DNA of 22,718 nt from CAZUZS01 sp964624795 (GTDB lineage Bacteria > Calditrichota > Calditrichia > RBG-13-44-9). Shown here in pieces: positions 1 through 7,942 of this stretch; position 1 is the stretch's first letter, and every line of letters begins with the position of its first letter. The stretch covers positions 1 through 22,718 of the forward strand of contig CAZUZS010000072.1 in NCBI GenBank assembly GCA_964624795.1. Direction: 5' to 3'. A model generated the notes under the pieces. That model was not told where the DNA came from. It was given only the letters and a program-made list of their open reading frames with translations, and did not search any database. The position numbers and the translations under genes are program-made.

Positions 1-1280
1 TGCTGCCGCATTCTTTCCTATTCGCCGGGGAGAACGCTGCCCTGCATCGTTTCGGGCTGCAGGAGTGCATCGATTACGCCCTGAAAAACCAGGCCGGCCT
101 GCTGAACCAGCAGTTGGCGGAGAACGTCAGCCGCAAGAATCTGGATGTCGCTTACGGCCGCTACCTGCCGCAGATCACCGCCGGGGCAACTTACCAGCAC
201 AACATCAAACGGCAGATCAGCGTCTTCGGCGGCAATACCATCCAGATCGGAACCATCCACCAGCTTTCCGCCCGTGTCGATGCCGATCAGGCAATCTTCG
301 ATCCCACGCTTATCGGCACTATTGCCAACAACCGGCTGCAGTTTAAGATGGCGCAGGAAAATACGCGCCTGACCAAAATCGACCTGGTGGTGCAGATAAG
401 AAAAACATACTACGGCGTGCTGGTCGCCAGGGAACAGATGACGCTGCTGGCAGCCAACATCACCCGCTCCCAAAAGGAATTGAGCGACACCAAATATCAA
501 TACCAGAACGGCCTGGCGCAGCAGGTGGACATTGACCGCATCCAGGTTCTTGTGAATAACGCCGTCACCCAGAAGGGCAACGCCCGGCGAACGCTGAAAA
601 CCCAGGTGCAATCCCTGAAATACTATATGGGGATGCCGGTGAACGATTCGCTGGATGTCACCGGTAGTATTTCGGAGGCGCTGCTGAGTCCCGATACCAC
701 CGCCCCGGATTCCGCATTCTACAAAAACCGGGTTGAATACATGCTGGCGGAGGCCGGGCTGCAGCAGAGCCGCCTGCTGAAACGCAATATCACCCTGGGT
801 TACCTGCCCAGCCTTTCGGCATTTGCGAGTTATGTGGCGCCATATTACGGGAACAGCTTCGAGGCCATGTTCGACATCCCCTATCATCCCACGGTTTATG
901 TAGGGCTTCAGTTGTCGCTGCCCATTTTCACCGGTTTAACCAGGTTCCGCCAGGGACAAATCGCGGGACTGAACCAGCAGATTTCCAGGAACAACATACT
1001 CGATCTCAGAAATAACATTTTACTGGAATTCAACAGGAACTACCGCCTGGTAAAAAACGACACCGATAACCTGACTACCCAGAAACAGAACATCGCGTTA
1101 GCGAAGAAAAATTACGCGAACCTGAAATACCAGTACGACAACGGCCTCCAGCCCATCATAAATGTGCTGGACGCGGAGACCACCCTCATCCAGGCGCAGA
1201 ACAATTACATCAACGCGCTTTACCAGTTGCTGGTCGACCAGACCGATCTGGAAAAAAGTCTCGGTCGCATAAACAATTAA
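1..1280 (+). CDS. TolC-family outer-membrane efflux channel, 5' partial
   Basis: This is the outer-membrane channel of a tripartite efflux system, spanning the outer membrane and periplasm as a trimer. The reading frame is open from base 3, so the start codon and signal peptide lie outside the window; about 425 codons are visible. The first readable part holds the family signature LQECIDYALKNQ, typical just after the signal peptide of TolC/OEP proteins. Two OEP repeats follow, the second with QLSLPIFTGLTRFRQGQI and a long helical tail ending NINALYQLLVDQTDLEKSLG-type sequence (OEP family pattern). A lipoprotein adaptor starts 24 bases after the stop and an RND pump follows, so this is the channel of that pump. 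I am confident in the family; the transported substrate cannot be read from the sequence. Confidence 0.93.
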   Translation, partial: LPHSFLFAGENAALHRFGLQECIDYALKNQAGLLNQQLAENVSRKNLDVAYGRYLPQITAGATYQHNIKRQISVFGGNTIQIGTIHQLSARVDADQAIFDPTLIGTIANNRLQFKMAQENTRLTKIDLVVQIRKTYYGVLVAREQMTLLAANITRSQKELSDTKYQYQNGLAQQVDIDRIQVLVNNAVTQKGNARRTLKTQVQSLKYYMGMPVNDSLDVTGSISEALLSPDTTAPDSAFYKNRVEYMLAEAGLQQSRLLKRNITLGYLPSLSAFASYVAPYYGNSFEAMFDIPYHPTVYVGLQLSLPIFTGLTRFRQGQIAGLNQQISRNNILDLRNNILLEFNRNYRLVKNDTDNLTTQKQNIALAKKNYANLKYQYDNGLQPIINVLDAETTLIQAQNNYINALYQLLVDQTDLEKSLGRINN

Positions 1281-1304
1281 TCATGGAATAAAGGCAGAAT
1301 ATTT

Positions 1305-2471
1305 ATGAAACGATACAAAAGCCGGCAGCATCTCACATTTTATGCAGCGCTGATAGCGGCACTGCTGCTTGCCTCGTGCGGCAAAAAGGAGCAGCGCGGG
1401 TTTGGCGGCATGGAGCAGACAGTAAGTGTGGCAACCGTTGCAGACAGCACAGTCACCTTTCAACGGGATTACCCGGCCACGCTGGTTTCCAACAAGCAAA
1501 TCAAGCTGGTTACCGATGTTGGCGGCCGGGTGGAAGCCATCCTTTTCAAGGAGGGCAGCCATGTGGTGAAGGGACAGCCGCTTTACGACATCGATAAGAG
1601 CCTCTACGAAGCGGCTTACAACGAGGCGATCGCTCAGTTGAAGGCGGCGCAAACCAACCTGTCGACTGCCGAGACCGATGAGCAGCGCTACCAGAACCTG
1701 TGGGATCACAATGCCGTGAACGAGATCCAGTTGGCGCACGCCAAAGCGCAGGTCAAAGTATCGCAGGCCAATGTCAATTCGGCGCAGGCCGCGGTGGACC
1801 GCGCCAGGATTAACATGGAACACGCCACGGTGGTCGCGCCGTTCAGCGGTTCCACCAATGTTTCGAACGTCCGCCTGGGCGACCTGGTGGTGCCCAACCA
1901 GACCGTTCTGGTGACCATTGTGGACAACAGCAGCATGCGCGCCGATTTTCATATCCCGCAGGGGGAGTATGTGGAAATGTTTTCAAAAGGCAACGGCGGC
2001 GGAATGCCGGACTTTTCGCTCATTCTGCCGGACGGCGCGGTCTACCCTTTTCCGGGCAAGCTCGATTTTGTGGATAATACGGTGGACCCCACCACCGGAA
2101 CCATTTTGGTGCGCCTCATTTTCCCCAACCATAATGATATTCTGAAATCCGGAATGAGCTGCGTCATCAGGTCGCAGGAGAAGAATACTCAGCAGAAATA
2201 CCTGGTCATCCCCCCCCAGGCTGTGCAGCAGGTATTGAATGAATTTTACGTGTATGTGGTCAATGACAGCGGTGTGGTAGTGGATCAGAAAATTGTTCCG
2301 GGCCGGACCGCAAACGGCGTCCAAATCGTGAAGAGCGGCCTGCAGCAGGGACAGAAGGTCATTGTGGAGGGAATCGAAAAGGTGCGGCCGCATCAGCACG
2401 TCAAGACAGTTCCCTACGGAACAGCCGGAACGAAGCCGGCGCAAAATTCCAAACCAAGCGGAAAGAAATAG
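1305..2471 (+). CDS. RND efflux periplasmic adaptor, lipoprotein
   Basis: This is the membrane-fusion (adaptor) subunit linking the inner-membrane pump to the TolC-like channel. The protein is 388 aa. Its N-terminus is a lipoprotein signal ending in lipobox LLASC, so Cys25 should be acylated and anchor it to a membrane. Next comes a lipoyl-like half motif (VGGRVEAILFKEGSHVVKGQ), then an Ala/Gln-rich helical hairpin from about residue 105 to 170, and the returning half motif with VVAPFSG. Beta-barrel and membrane-proximal domains follow. The start is ATG 1305 with a weak AAGG upstream. It lies 24 bases after the channel gene and only one base separates its stop from the pump gene, so the three genes form an operon. 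The layout matches AcrA/MexA-like adaptors of HAE1 pumps. Confidence 0.93.
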   Translation: MKRYKSRQHLTFYAALIAALLLASCGKKEQRGFGGMEQTVSVATVADSTVTFQRDYPATLVSNKQIKLVTDVGGRVEAILFKEGSHVVKGQPLYDIDKSLYEAAYNEAIAQLKAAQTNLSTAETDEQRYQNLWDHNAVNEIQLAHAKAQVKVSQANVNSAQAAVDRARINMEHATVVAPFSGSTNVSNVRLGDLVVPNQTVLVTIVDNSSMRADFHIPQGEYVEMFSKGNGGGMPDFSLILPDGAVYPFPGKLDFVDNTVDPTTGTILVRLIFPNHNDILKSGMSCVIRSQEKNTQQKYLVIPPQAVQQVLNEFYVYVVNDSGVVVDQKIVPGRTANGVQIVKSGLQQGQKVIVEGIEKVRPHQHVKTVPYGTAGTKPAQNSKPSGKK

Positions 2472-2472
2472 T

Positions 2473-5400
2473 ATGTTCTCCAGAATATTTATCGAACGGC
2501 CTGTAACAGCGATGGTGATTTCGCTTTTCATTATATCAGTAGGCATTATATCGATTCTGGTGCTGCCGGTGGCGCAGCTTCCGGATGTCACGCCGCCGGT
2601 GGTAAGCGTTTCCGGCGGGTATGCCGGCGCCGATGCTTCAACCGTAGAACACGCCGTGGCAACCCCGGTGGAAAACGAGGTAAACGGCACGCCCGATATG
2701 ATGTATATGGAATCCACCAGCGCCAACAACGGAAGTTTTTCTCTGACCGTCACGTTTAACCTGGGAACCAACATCGATGTGGCGGCAATGGACGTTCAAA
2801 ACAGGGTGGCGCTGGCAACCCCCAGCCTGCCCACCGAGCTGATTCGCACCGGCCTTTCGGTGCGGAAAAGGACCACCAGCATGTTGCAGGTAGTCGGGCT
2901 GTATTCGCCAAAGGGAACGCACAACGAAGATTTCATGGACAATTATGCCAGCCTTTACGTCCAGAACGAGCTGGCGCGGGTGCCCGGCGTGGGCGAGGTG
3001 TTTACATTCGGCAGGACGTTCGCCATGCGCGTCTGGCTGGATCCGCAAAAAATGGCCGGGCTGCACCTGACCCCGGCCGACATTATCAACGCCATTAACC
3101 AGCAGAACAAGCTCACCCCTGCCGGCTTCACCGGTGCGCAGCCGGCGCCCAAAGGGCAAACCTTCCAGATGAGCATCAACGTTAAGGGAAGGCTGGTCTC
3201 GGCAAAAGAGTTCGGCAACATTATCGTAGCCAGCAACCCGGCAGACGGATCAATTACCAGGCTGAAAGACGTGGCGCGGGTGGAGCTGGGCTCTTCTTCC
3301 TATTCCGGAACGCGGCTGCTCAGCGGAAAAATCGGCAGCGGTATGGCCATCTACCAGAGCCCCGGCAGCAACGCCCTCACCACCGCCACCCTGGTAAGAG
3401 AGCGAATGGCGCAGTTGGCAAAAAATTTCCCGGAAGACCTGGCCTGGACAGTGGTGGTCGATAACACCCGTTTTGTGAGCGCTTCCATCAAAGAAGTGGC
3501 GCTAACGCTGGGCGAAGTGCTGCTGCTGGTGCTGTTCGTGGTTTTCCTGTTTCTGCAATCGTGGCGCACCACCCTTATTCCGCTGCTCGCGATACCGGTT
3601 TCGCTCATCGGCACCTTTGCAGTCTTTACCCTCATCGGTTTTACCATTAACACGCTCACGCTGTTCGCGATGGTGCTGGCCATCGGCATTGTGGTGGACG
3701 ATGCCATAATTGTTGTGGAAGCGGCCCAGCACAAGGTGGACAGCGAGAATCTTTCCGCCAAAGAAGCTACCAAAGAAGCGATGGGGGAAGTCGGCACCCC
3801 GGTCATTGTCATTGCACTGATTCTCACTGCGGTCTTTGTGCCGGTTGCTTTCCTGCCCGGCATCACCGGAATGCTTTACAAACAGTTTGCCGTCACAATT
3901 GCCACCTCCGTTCTGCTTTCCGCTTTCGTGGCCCTCACCCTCACGCCGGCGCTCTGCTCGCTGCTGCTGAGGCCCAATCCGGTTCACAAAGACAGCCGGG
4001 GACTGTATAAACTGTTCTTCCGGTTTAATTCCTGGTACGACAAGCGCGTGGAAGGTTACGGAGAGACCATCAGAAAAGTAATAAAAAAAGCGCCGCTGAT
4101 GATCATTTTGCTGGTGGTAATCTACGCCGGGATCGGGCTGTTGACCAAGATTACGCCCACCTCGTTTCTGCCAAATGAAGACCAGGGCATGTTGATGGCA
4201 GTGGTGCAACTGCCGCCGGATGCTTCTACCCAGAGGACCGAAGAAGTATTGGCCAAATTCAACACAGTCCTTTCGCAAAATAAATGGATCAACCGTTACT
4301 TTCTGGTGCCGGGATTCAGCCTGCTGTCCAGGGCCAACCTGTCCAATTTTGCGACCGCCTTCATCGGCCTCAAGCCGTGGGACGAACGCAAAGGAATGGA
4401 CGCACAGATCGCGGCAATTGAGCACCAATTGCAGGCGGCGACTTCCGGCATAAAGAACGCAACCTTCCTGATACTTGCGCCGCCGCCTATTGCGGGGTTG
4501 GGGACCACTTCCGGTTTTTCGATGGTGATCAGCCAGAGCAGCGGCACAATACAGGAGCTCAAGACCGCCCAGAATCGCTTCGTGGCTGCTGCAAATCAAA
4601 GACCTGAGATTCAATACGCCTATTCCCCGGCCATCTACGATTACCCCGGCTACCAGTTGAAAATCAACCGCGAGTATGCCGAGAAAATTGGCGTGTCTGT
4701 AGGCGATATTTCCAGCGCCATTCAGACCTTTTTCGGCGGGTACTATGTAAACGACTTCACCCTCTTCGACCGGACGTTCAGGGTTTACGCGCAGGCCGAT
4801 TCGAGTTTCCGCGCCAGCATCGATGACCTGTCGCAGCTCTTTGTGCGAAATAAAAACGGCGAAATGGTGCCGCTAAACACCCTGGTGCAGGTAACGGATA
4901 CCACGGCTGCACCGGTCATTTCGCACTACAACATGTATCGCTCGGTGCAGATAAGCGGCTCGGCTGCTCCCGGTTACAGCTCGGGCGATGCACTGCTGGC
5001 GTTGCAGCAGGTTGCGGGACAGGTTCTGCCCACCGGCTATACCTACCAGTTTACCGGCACATCGCTGCAGGAGGAGGAAGCCGGTAACGCCAAAGCACGG
5101 GTTTTTCTGCTGGCAATCTTTTTTGTTTTTCTCTTTCTGGCAGCGCTTTACGAAAGCTGGGGAATTCCTTTTGCCGTACTGCTGGCTATTCCCATCGGCA
5201 TATTCGGCGCCTTCCTGGCGTTGAAGCTGGACAGTCTTGCCGCCAGCATATACGCCCAGATCGGGATGGTGACCATCATCGGACTGGCCGCCAAGAATGC
5301 CATCCTGATTGTTGAATATTCCAAGATGAAATATGAAAGCGGGACACCGCTTGTTCAGGCGGCGGTGGAAGCCGGGAAGCTGCGCCTGCGGCCCATTTTG

Positions 5401-5610
5401 ATGACATCTTTCGCTTTCATTTTGGGTGTGGTGCCGCTGATGTTAGCCAGCGGCGCCGGCGCCAATGCCCGCATCAACATCGGTTTTACTGTGTTTGGCG
5501 GTATGCTGACCGCTACTATGCTGGCCATATTTTTTATCCCGTTCCTCTACGTCATGATCATCCGGATAATTCACCGCAAAAACCGGCCGGAGAACCTGAC
5601 GGTGGATTGA
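2473..5610 (+). CDS. HAE1-type RND multidrug efflux pump, inner membrane
   Basis: This is the proton-driven pump of the tripartite system, an AcrB-like trimer that captures substrates from the periplasm and outer leaflet. The protein is 1045 aa, normal for the HAE1 family. The start ATG 2473 is chosen because it begins MFSRIFIERPVTAMVISLF, the usual first membrane helix; an upstream in-frame start at 2362 would overlap the adaptor by over 100 bases. The proton-relay residues are present: adjacent Asp409 and Asp410 in IGIVVDDAIIVVE (TM4) and Lys941 in GLAAKNAILIVEYSK (TM10). Two large periplasmic loops and twelve hydrophobic helices fit the family. A GGAAAG sequence just before the start can act as ribosome binding site. 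Substrate range is unknown. Confidence 0.96.
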   Translation: MFSRIFIERPVTAMVISLFIISVGIISILVLPVAQLPDVTPPVVSVSGGYAGADASTVEHAVATPVENEVNGTPDMMYMESTSANNGSFSLTVTFNLGTNIDVAAMDVQNRVALATPSLPTELIRTGLSVRKRTTSMLQVVGLYSPKGTHNEDFMDNYASLYVQNELARVPGVGEVFTFGRTFAMRVWLDPQKMAGLHLTPADIINAINQQNKLTPAGFTGAQPAPKGQTFQMSINVKGRLVSAKEFGNIIVASNPADGSITRLKDVARVELGSSSYSGTRLLSGKIGSGMAIYQSPGSNALTTATLVRERMAQLAKNFPEDLAWTVVVDNTRFVSASIKEVALTLGEVLLLVLFVVFLFLQSWRTTLIPLLAIPVSLIGTFAVFTLIGFTINTLTLFAMVLAIGIVVDDAIIVVEAAQHKVDSENLSAKEATKEAMGEVGTPVIVIALILTAVFVPVAFLPGITGMLYKQFAVTIATSVLLSAFVALTLTPALCSLLLRPNPVHKDSRGLYKLFFRFNSWYDKRVEGYGETIRKVIKKAPLMIILLVVIYAGIGLLTKITPTSFLPNEDQGMLMAVVQLPPDASTQRTEEVLAKFNTVLSQNKWINRYFLVPGFSLLSRANLSNFATAFIGLKPWDERKGMDAQIAAIEHQLQAATSGIKNATFLILAPPPIAGLGTTSGFSMVISQSSGTIQELKTAQNRFVAAANQRPEIQYAYSPAIYDYPGYQLKINREYAEKIGVSVGDISSAIQTFFGGYYVNDFTLFDRTFRVYAQADSSFRASIDDLSQLFVRNKNGEMVPLNTLVQVTDTTAAPVISHYNMYRSVQISGSAAPGYSSGDALLALQQVAGQVLPTGYTYQFTGTSLQEEEAGNAKARVFLLAIFFVFLFLAALYESWGIPFAVLLAIPIGIFGAFLALKLDSLAASIYAQIGMVTIIGLAAKNAILIVEYSKMKYESGTPLVQAAVEAGKLRLRPILMTSFAFILGVVPLMLASGAGANARINIGFTVFGGMLTATMLAIFFIPFLYVMIIRIIHRKNRPENLTVD

Positions 5611-5637
5611 TTTCACTTCAAAGGCGGAGCATTAGCT

Positions 5638-5668
5638 CCCCCCTTCGAAGGGGGGTAGGGGGGATGTT
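5638..5668 (+). repeat. TTCGAA-palindrome repeat, copy 1 (left end)
   Basis: A perfect 18-bp palindrome, CCCCCCTTCGAAGGGGGG (5638-5655), is followed by TAGGGGGGATGTT. The same unit occurs inverted at 6094-6124 and again in this orientation at 6408-6434. A small perfect hairpin, GGAGC-ATTA-GCTCC (5626-5639), touches its left edge and may help end transcription of the RND operon, though there is no T-run. Confidence 0.85.
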
Positions 5669-5678
5669 GGACGCTATG

Positions 5679-6059
5679 TCAGATAGATTTCTCATAAGCC
5701 GTAATCCAACCCCTAATAACACCCACCACCTTATCCAAATTTCCCAGGATTTCTTCATCCTTGAAGCGCAAAAACCGAACTCCCAATTTTTCCAGATGAA
5801 CCTGCCTCCTCACATCATCGTCCCCGGCTCCTGAGATTTCATGACTTGCCCCATCGGCTTCTATCGCCAGCGATAGCTCATGACAATAAAAATCCACAAT
5901 AAAATTATCGATCGGCACCTGGCGGTGAAATTCGTACCCCAATTGTTTTTTTCTTAACACCATCCATAACGCCTTCTCGCTGGCTGTGGCATTCCGGCGA
6001 AGTTCCCGTGCGTTTTGTTTGAGATCCGGATTGTACGGGATTATGGGATTTTTAGGCAT
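5679..6059 (-). CDS. DUF559 domain protein, putative PD-(D/E)XK-like endonuclease
   Basis: The protein is 126 aa, typical for DUF559, a family related to Vsr-like very-short-patch nucleases in the PD-(D/E)XK superfamily. Family landmarks are visible in order: a helical lead-in (ARELRRNATASEKALW, residues 17-32), FHRQVPIDNFIVDFYC (44-59) with Asp56, then AIEADGASH (65-73) with Glu67, Asp69 and His73, and the end motif GVRFLRFKDEEILGN (93-107). These acidic residues are the likely metal-binding centre. The start at 6059 is chosen because GAGGA lies 8 to 9 bases upstream and the domain begins there. The frame stays open upstream to 6179, reading through the right-hand repeat as SPLRRGEGGM, which I regard as repeat translation. 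The gene is on the opposite strand to both neighbouring operons. Its biological role is unknown; a nuclease or repair role is inferred from the family. Confidence 0.85.
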   Translation of the reverse strand: MPKNPIIPYNPDLKQNARELRRNATASEKALWMVLRKKQLGYEFHRQVPIDNFIVDFYCHELSLAIEADGASHEISGAGDDDVRRQVHLEKLGVRFLRFKDEEILGNLDKVVGVIRGWITAYEKSI

Positions 6060-6093
6060 CGTGGCATTCCTCAATTTTATTGGGGTTTGTTTT

Positions 6094-6124
6094 GACATCC
6101 CCCCTTCCCCCCTTCGAAGGGGGG
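6094..6124 (-). repeat. TTCGAA-palindrome repeat, copy 2 (right end, inverted)
   Basis: The 18-bp palindrome is at 6107-6124 and the G-rich ATG-ending tail, read on the minus strand, is at 6094-6106. It is the inverted partner of copy 1. Its ATG at 6098-6096 is in frame with the DUF559 gene but has no spaced ribosome binding site. Confidence 0.85.
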
Positions 6125-6407
6125 AATGCAGGTCTTCTACCTGAATTTTGCTCTTCTTTACCCAAATATCGATCTGCACGGTTCGGGCATGTGCCTCAGA
6201 AGATAATAAATTTTTGTGAAATTAAGCAGACAAACCTTCATTCTATCCCTGGCTCCATCCGGTTTAGAGAATCAATCTAAGTTTCAAATGAATCGCGAAA
6301 CCATGCTTATATTCGAAACAACGTGGGTACTTGCTTTCGCTATCTTTTACCAGGCTTCATACGTAAAAAGCTAATTCGGCCGTCCCAAAAGAACGACGCA
6401 CGAGTCT

Positions 6408-6482
6408 CCCCCCTTCGAAGGGGGCAGGGGGATGTCGAGCTGGGAGTTGGGTCGATGTTGCAGCCAGAATATCCCCCCCTCG
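6408..6482 (+). repeat. TTCGAA-palindrome repeat, copy 3, possibly a miniature element
   Basis: The core CCCCCTTCGAAGGGGG is at 6409-6424, followed by CAGGGGGATG (6425-6434), in the same orientation as copy 1. After a gap of 37 bases, ATCCCCCCC (6471-6479) mirrors the GGGGGAT tail (6427-6433). The block may therefore be a gene-less version of the cassette: one full end plus the inner part of the inverted end. Confidence 0.6.
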
Positions 6483-6501
6483 TTACAATTTGTTACAATT
6501 T
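6482..6501 (+). promoter_or_regulatory. Tandem GTTACAATTT motif, candidate operator
   Basis: The 10-mer GTTACAATTT occurs twice head to tail, exactly one helical turn apart, 94 bases before the ATG at 6595. The same 10-mer occurs at 9534-9543 ahead of the Spy-like operon, so a shared regulator is possible. A TAAAAT lies at 6511-6516 but its spacing to TTGTTA (15 bp) is short for a standard promoter. Confidence 0.4.
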
Positions 6502-6594
6502 TTTCTGAAATAAAATCGCGTTTGTGTAGTCTAAATATTCCGGACGCAAAAAACACATAGCGGGAAAATGTTTTCGGCAAAGGAGAAACGTTTA

Positions 6595-7044
6595 ATGGCA
6601 ACACAGACGCAGTACCAATCGGGCATTCCAATCAGCCCACCGGACCGTATCAAATATTTCAAAGGCTTGCTTTCCCTGGTACGCAAGCAGGAGGACGGGG
6701 ATCAGATCCGCAATTTTGTAAACATCCTGGGATTCGATCAGGCATTTTTTGATTTCATCGTGAAAAACATTGTGGATAACAGGAAACTCATAAACGATCC
6801 GCCACAGTTTTCAAACCTGGACCTGGCAAAGCTGTTCATCAAAGACGGCATCAAAGTAGCGTTCACCGACAATACGATTCACCTGGCGCAGTTCAGGTGG
6901 CTTCGCGCCACCGCCATCAAAAATCATTTATCTGACGACTGGTTTATGACCGAGATGTTTTACTTTCTGAATCTTGGCAAATTCCATTTAAACCGGTCAC
7001 TTGAGATAGAAAAACATGAGCGGAATGGAAAATCAGTGGCATAA
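6595..7044 (+). CDS. Hypothetical cytosolic protein, 149 aa
   Basis: I do not recognise this family. The start ATG 6595 is chosen over 6568 because AAAGGAG (6579-6585) lies 9 bases before it. The protein has no signal peptide or membrane helix and looks like a compact, mostly helical soluble protein: RIKYFKGLLSLVRKQEDGDQ, FDQAFFDFIVKNIVDNRKL, then FSNLDLAKLFIKDGIKVAF and a Trp/Phe-rich end (FRWLRATAIKNHLSDDWFM). It stops 25 bases before the next lipoprotein gene, so the two are probably cotranscribed. Nothing in it suggests an enzyme. An accessory role to the lipoprotein or in signalling would be a guess. Confidence 0.75.
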   Translation: MATQTQYQSGIPISPPDRIKYFKGLLSLVRKQEDGDQIRNFVNILGFDQAFFDFIVKNIVDNRKLINDPPQFSNLDLAKLFIKDGIKVAFTDNTIHLAQFRWLRATAIKNHLSDDWFMTEMFYFLNLGKFHLNRSLEIEKHERNGKSVA

Positions 7045-7069
7045 TATCTTTTGGAGAGGAAAACGGACT

Positions 7070-7942
7070 ATGAAAAAACAATATTTTAAATTCGCGGTGC
7101 CGGCTTTGGTCTTGTCGCTGGTCGCCCTGATCGGGTGCGGTGGCAAAACAGTGCAAAGTCACTGGAAAACATCGGAAATTACAATCGATGGAAGATCCAA
7201 CGACTGGTCAAAATATCCCACGGAATACTACGACAAGGATAATCTGCAATTTGTGCTGGGCGTTGTGAATAACGATTCTTCGCTGGATATGTTGATCAAG
7301 TTCAACGATGCGCGATTGGCCCGGATGTTCGAACGGCGCGGCGTTACGCTGTGGCTGAATGGAGACGGCAAAAAAGACAAAATATACGGGATTCAATATA
7401 TCGATCCTGCCGCCGGAATGATGGATTCGCCGGCAGTGGATATGTCAGGTCGGGGCGGACGCCCGCAAATGAATGCCCGGCAAAGCTTCGAGTCGCACGG
7501 CGTTTTCAGTCTGGAGACTAGCGATACTGTCAGCATTCCACCGGACGGCTTAAACGGCGTTGAAGCAAAGGCCGGCTTCCTTGATGGTATCTACTGCTAT
7601 GAAATCAAAGTCCCGCTGCAAACGGATGACAATTCAGCCTATGCACTTCAGGTATTGCCGGGTAAGAAAATAAATCTTGGAATCGAGATAGCCCCGGTTA
7701 GCAAAGAAGAACAGGATCGCATAAAAGAAATGATTTCGGAACGGCAGAAGAATGGCAGTGGACCGGCAGGTGGGCATGGCGGCGGTATGAGAGGTGGAGG
7801 CATGCCCGGCGGTGGAATGCCGGGAGGCGATATGCCCGATGGCGGGATGCGAGGCGGCGGATTCCGTGGAGGAAACGGGATGATGTCGGGCATGGTTGGA
7901 CAGGAGATATGGTTAAATGTGGTGCTGGCCAATGCAAAATAA
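7070..7942 (+). CDS. Lipoprotein with CBM9-like domain and Gly/Met-rich segment
   Basis: The 290-aa protein is a lipoprotein: MKKQYFKFAVPALVLSLVAL leads to lipobox LIGC with Cys23. The start ATG 7070 has GGAGAGGA 9 bases upstream; an earlier ATG at 7016 would put a hydrophilic stretch before the signal and overlap the previous gene. Residues from about 33 resemble carbohydrate-binding family 9-like/DOMON beta-sandwich domains: WKTSEITIDGRSNDWSKYP is the usual opening, followed by alternating strands (VTLWLNGDGKKDKIYGIQY) and closing EIWLNVVLA. Before the last strand, about residues 225-275 are a run of GGGM, GGMPGG and GGGFRGG repeats, rich in Gly and Met. Such segments can be flexible or bind soft metals such as copper; that is inference. 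The protein would sit in the periplasm or at the outer membrane. A sugar ligand is not assured from the fold. Confidence 0.85.
   Translation: MKKQYFKFAVPALVLSLVALIGCGGKTVQSHWKTSEITIDGRSNDWSKYPTEYYDKDNLQFVLGVVNNDSSLDMLIKFNDARLARMFERRGVTLWLNGDGKKDKIYGIQYIDPAAGMMDSPAVDMSGRGGRPQMNARQSFESHGVFSLETSDTVSIPPDGLNGVEAKAGFLDGIYCYEIKVPLQTDDNSAYALQVLPGKKINLGIEIAPVSKEEQDRIKEMISERQKNGSGPAGGHGGGMRGGGMPGGGMPGGDMPDGGMRGGGFRGGNGMMSGMVGQEIWLNVVLANAK

Larger units (their letters stand above)
5638..6124. mobile_element. Putative DUF559 cassette bounded by inverted repeats
   Basis: The 487-bp unit consists of one DUF559 gene between two near-identical inverted repeats of about 31 bp. The left repeat reads CCCCCC-TTCGAA-GGGGGG-TAGGGGGGATG; the reverse complement of the right repeat differs by one base up to the ATG (A for T after the palindrome). 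The gene's stop lies about 10 bases inside the left repeat and its start about 35 bases inside the right repeat, so the repeats bracket it closely. That it moves as a unit is inference: no transposase is present and no target-site duplication is clear. Confidence 0.4.
6125..6594. other. Gene-free stretch between DUF559 cassette and next operon
   Basis: No convincing gene is seen on either strand. The short open frames here are made partly of the repeat (SPLRRG-type peptides). The stretch holds repeat copy 3 (6408-6434, possibly to 6482) and a tandem 10-bp motif (6482-6501), which probably belongs to the promoter of the following genes. Confidence 0.6.

Noticed and set aside
18..887. Long minus-strand open frames under the efflux genes
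   Set aside because: They lie antisense to well-supported channel, adaptor, pump and transporter genes and show no domains of their own.
2362..2472. Longer upstream start for the RND pump
   Set aside because: It would overlap the adaptor by more than 100 bases and put a charged stretch before the conserved first helix. ATG 2473 fits the family exactly.
5607..5834. Plus-strand open frame after the RND gene containing SSPLRRGVGGM
   Set aside because: It is a translation of the palindromic repeat and of the antisense strand of the DUF559 gene.
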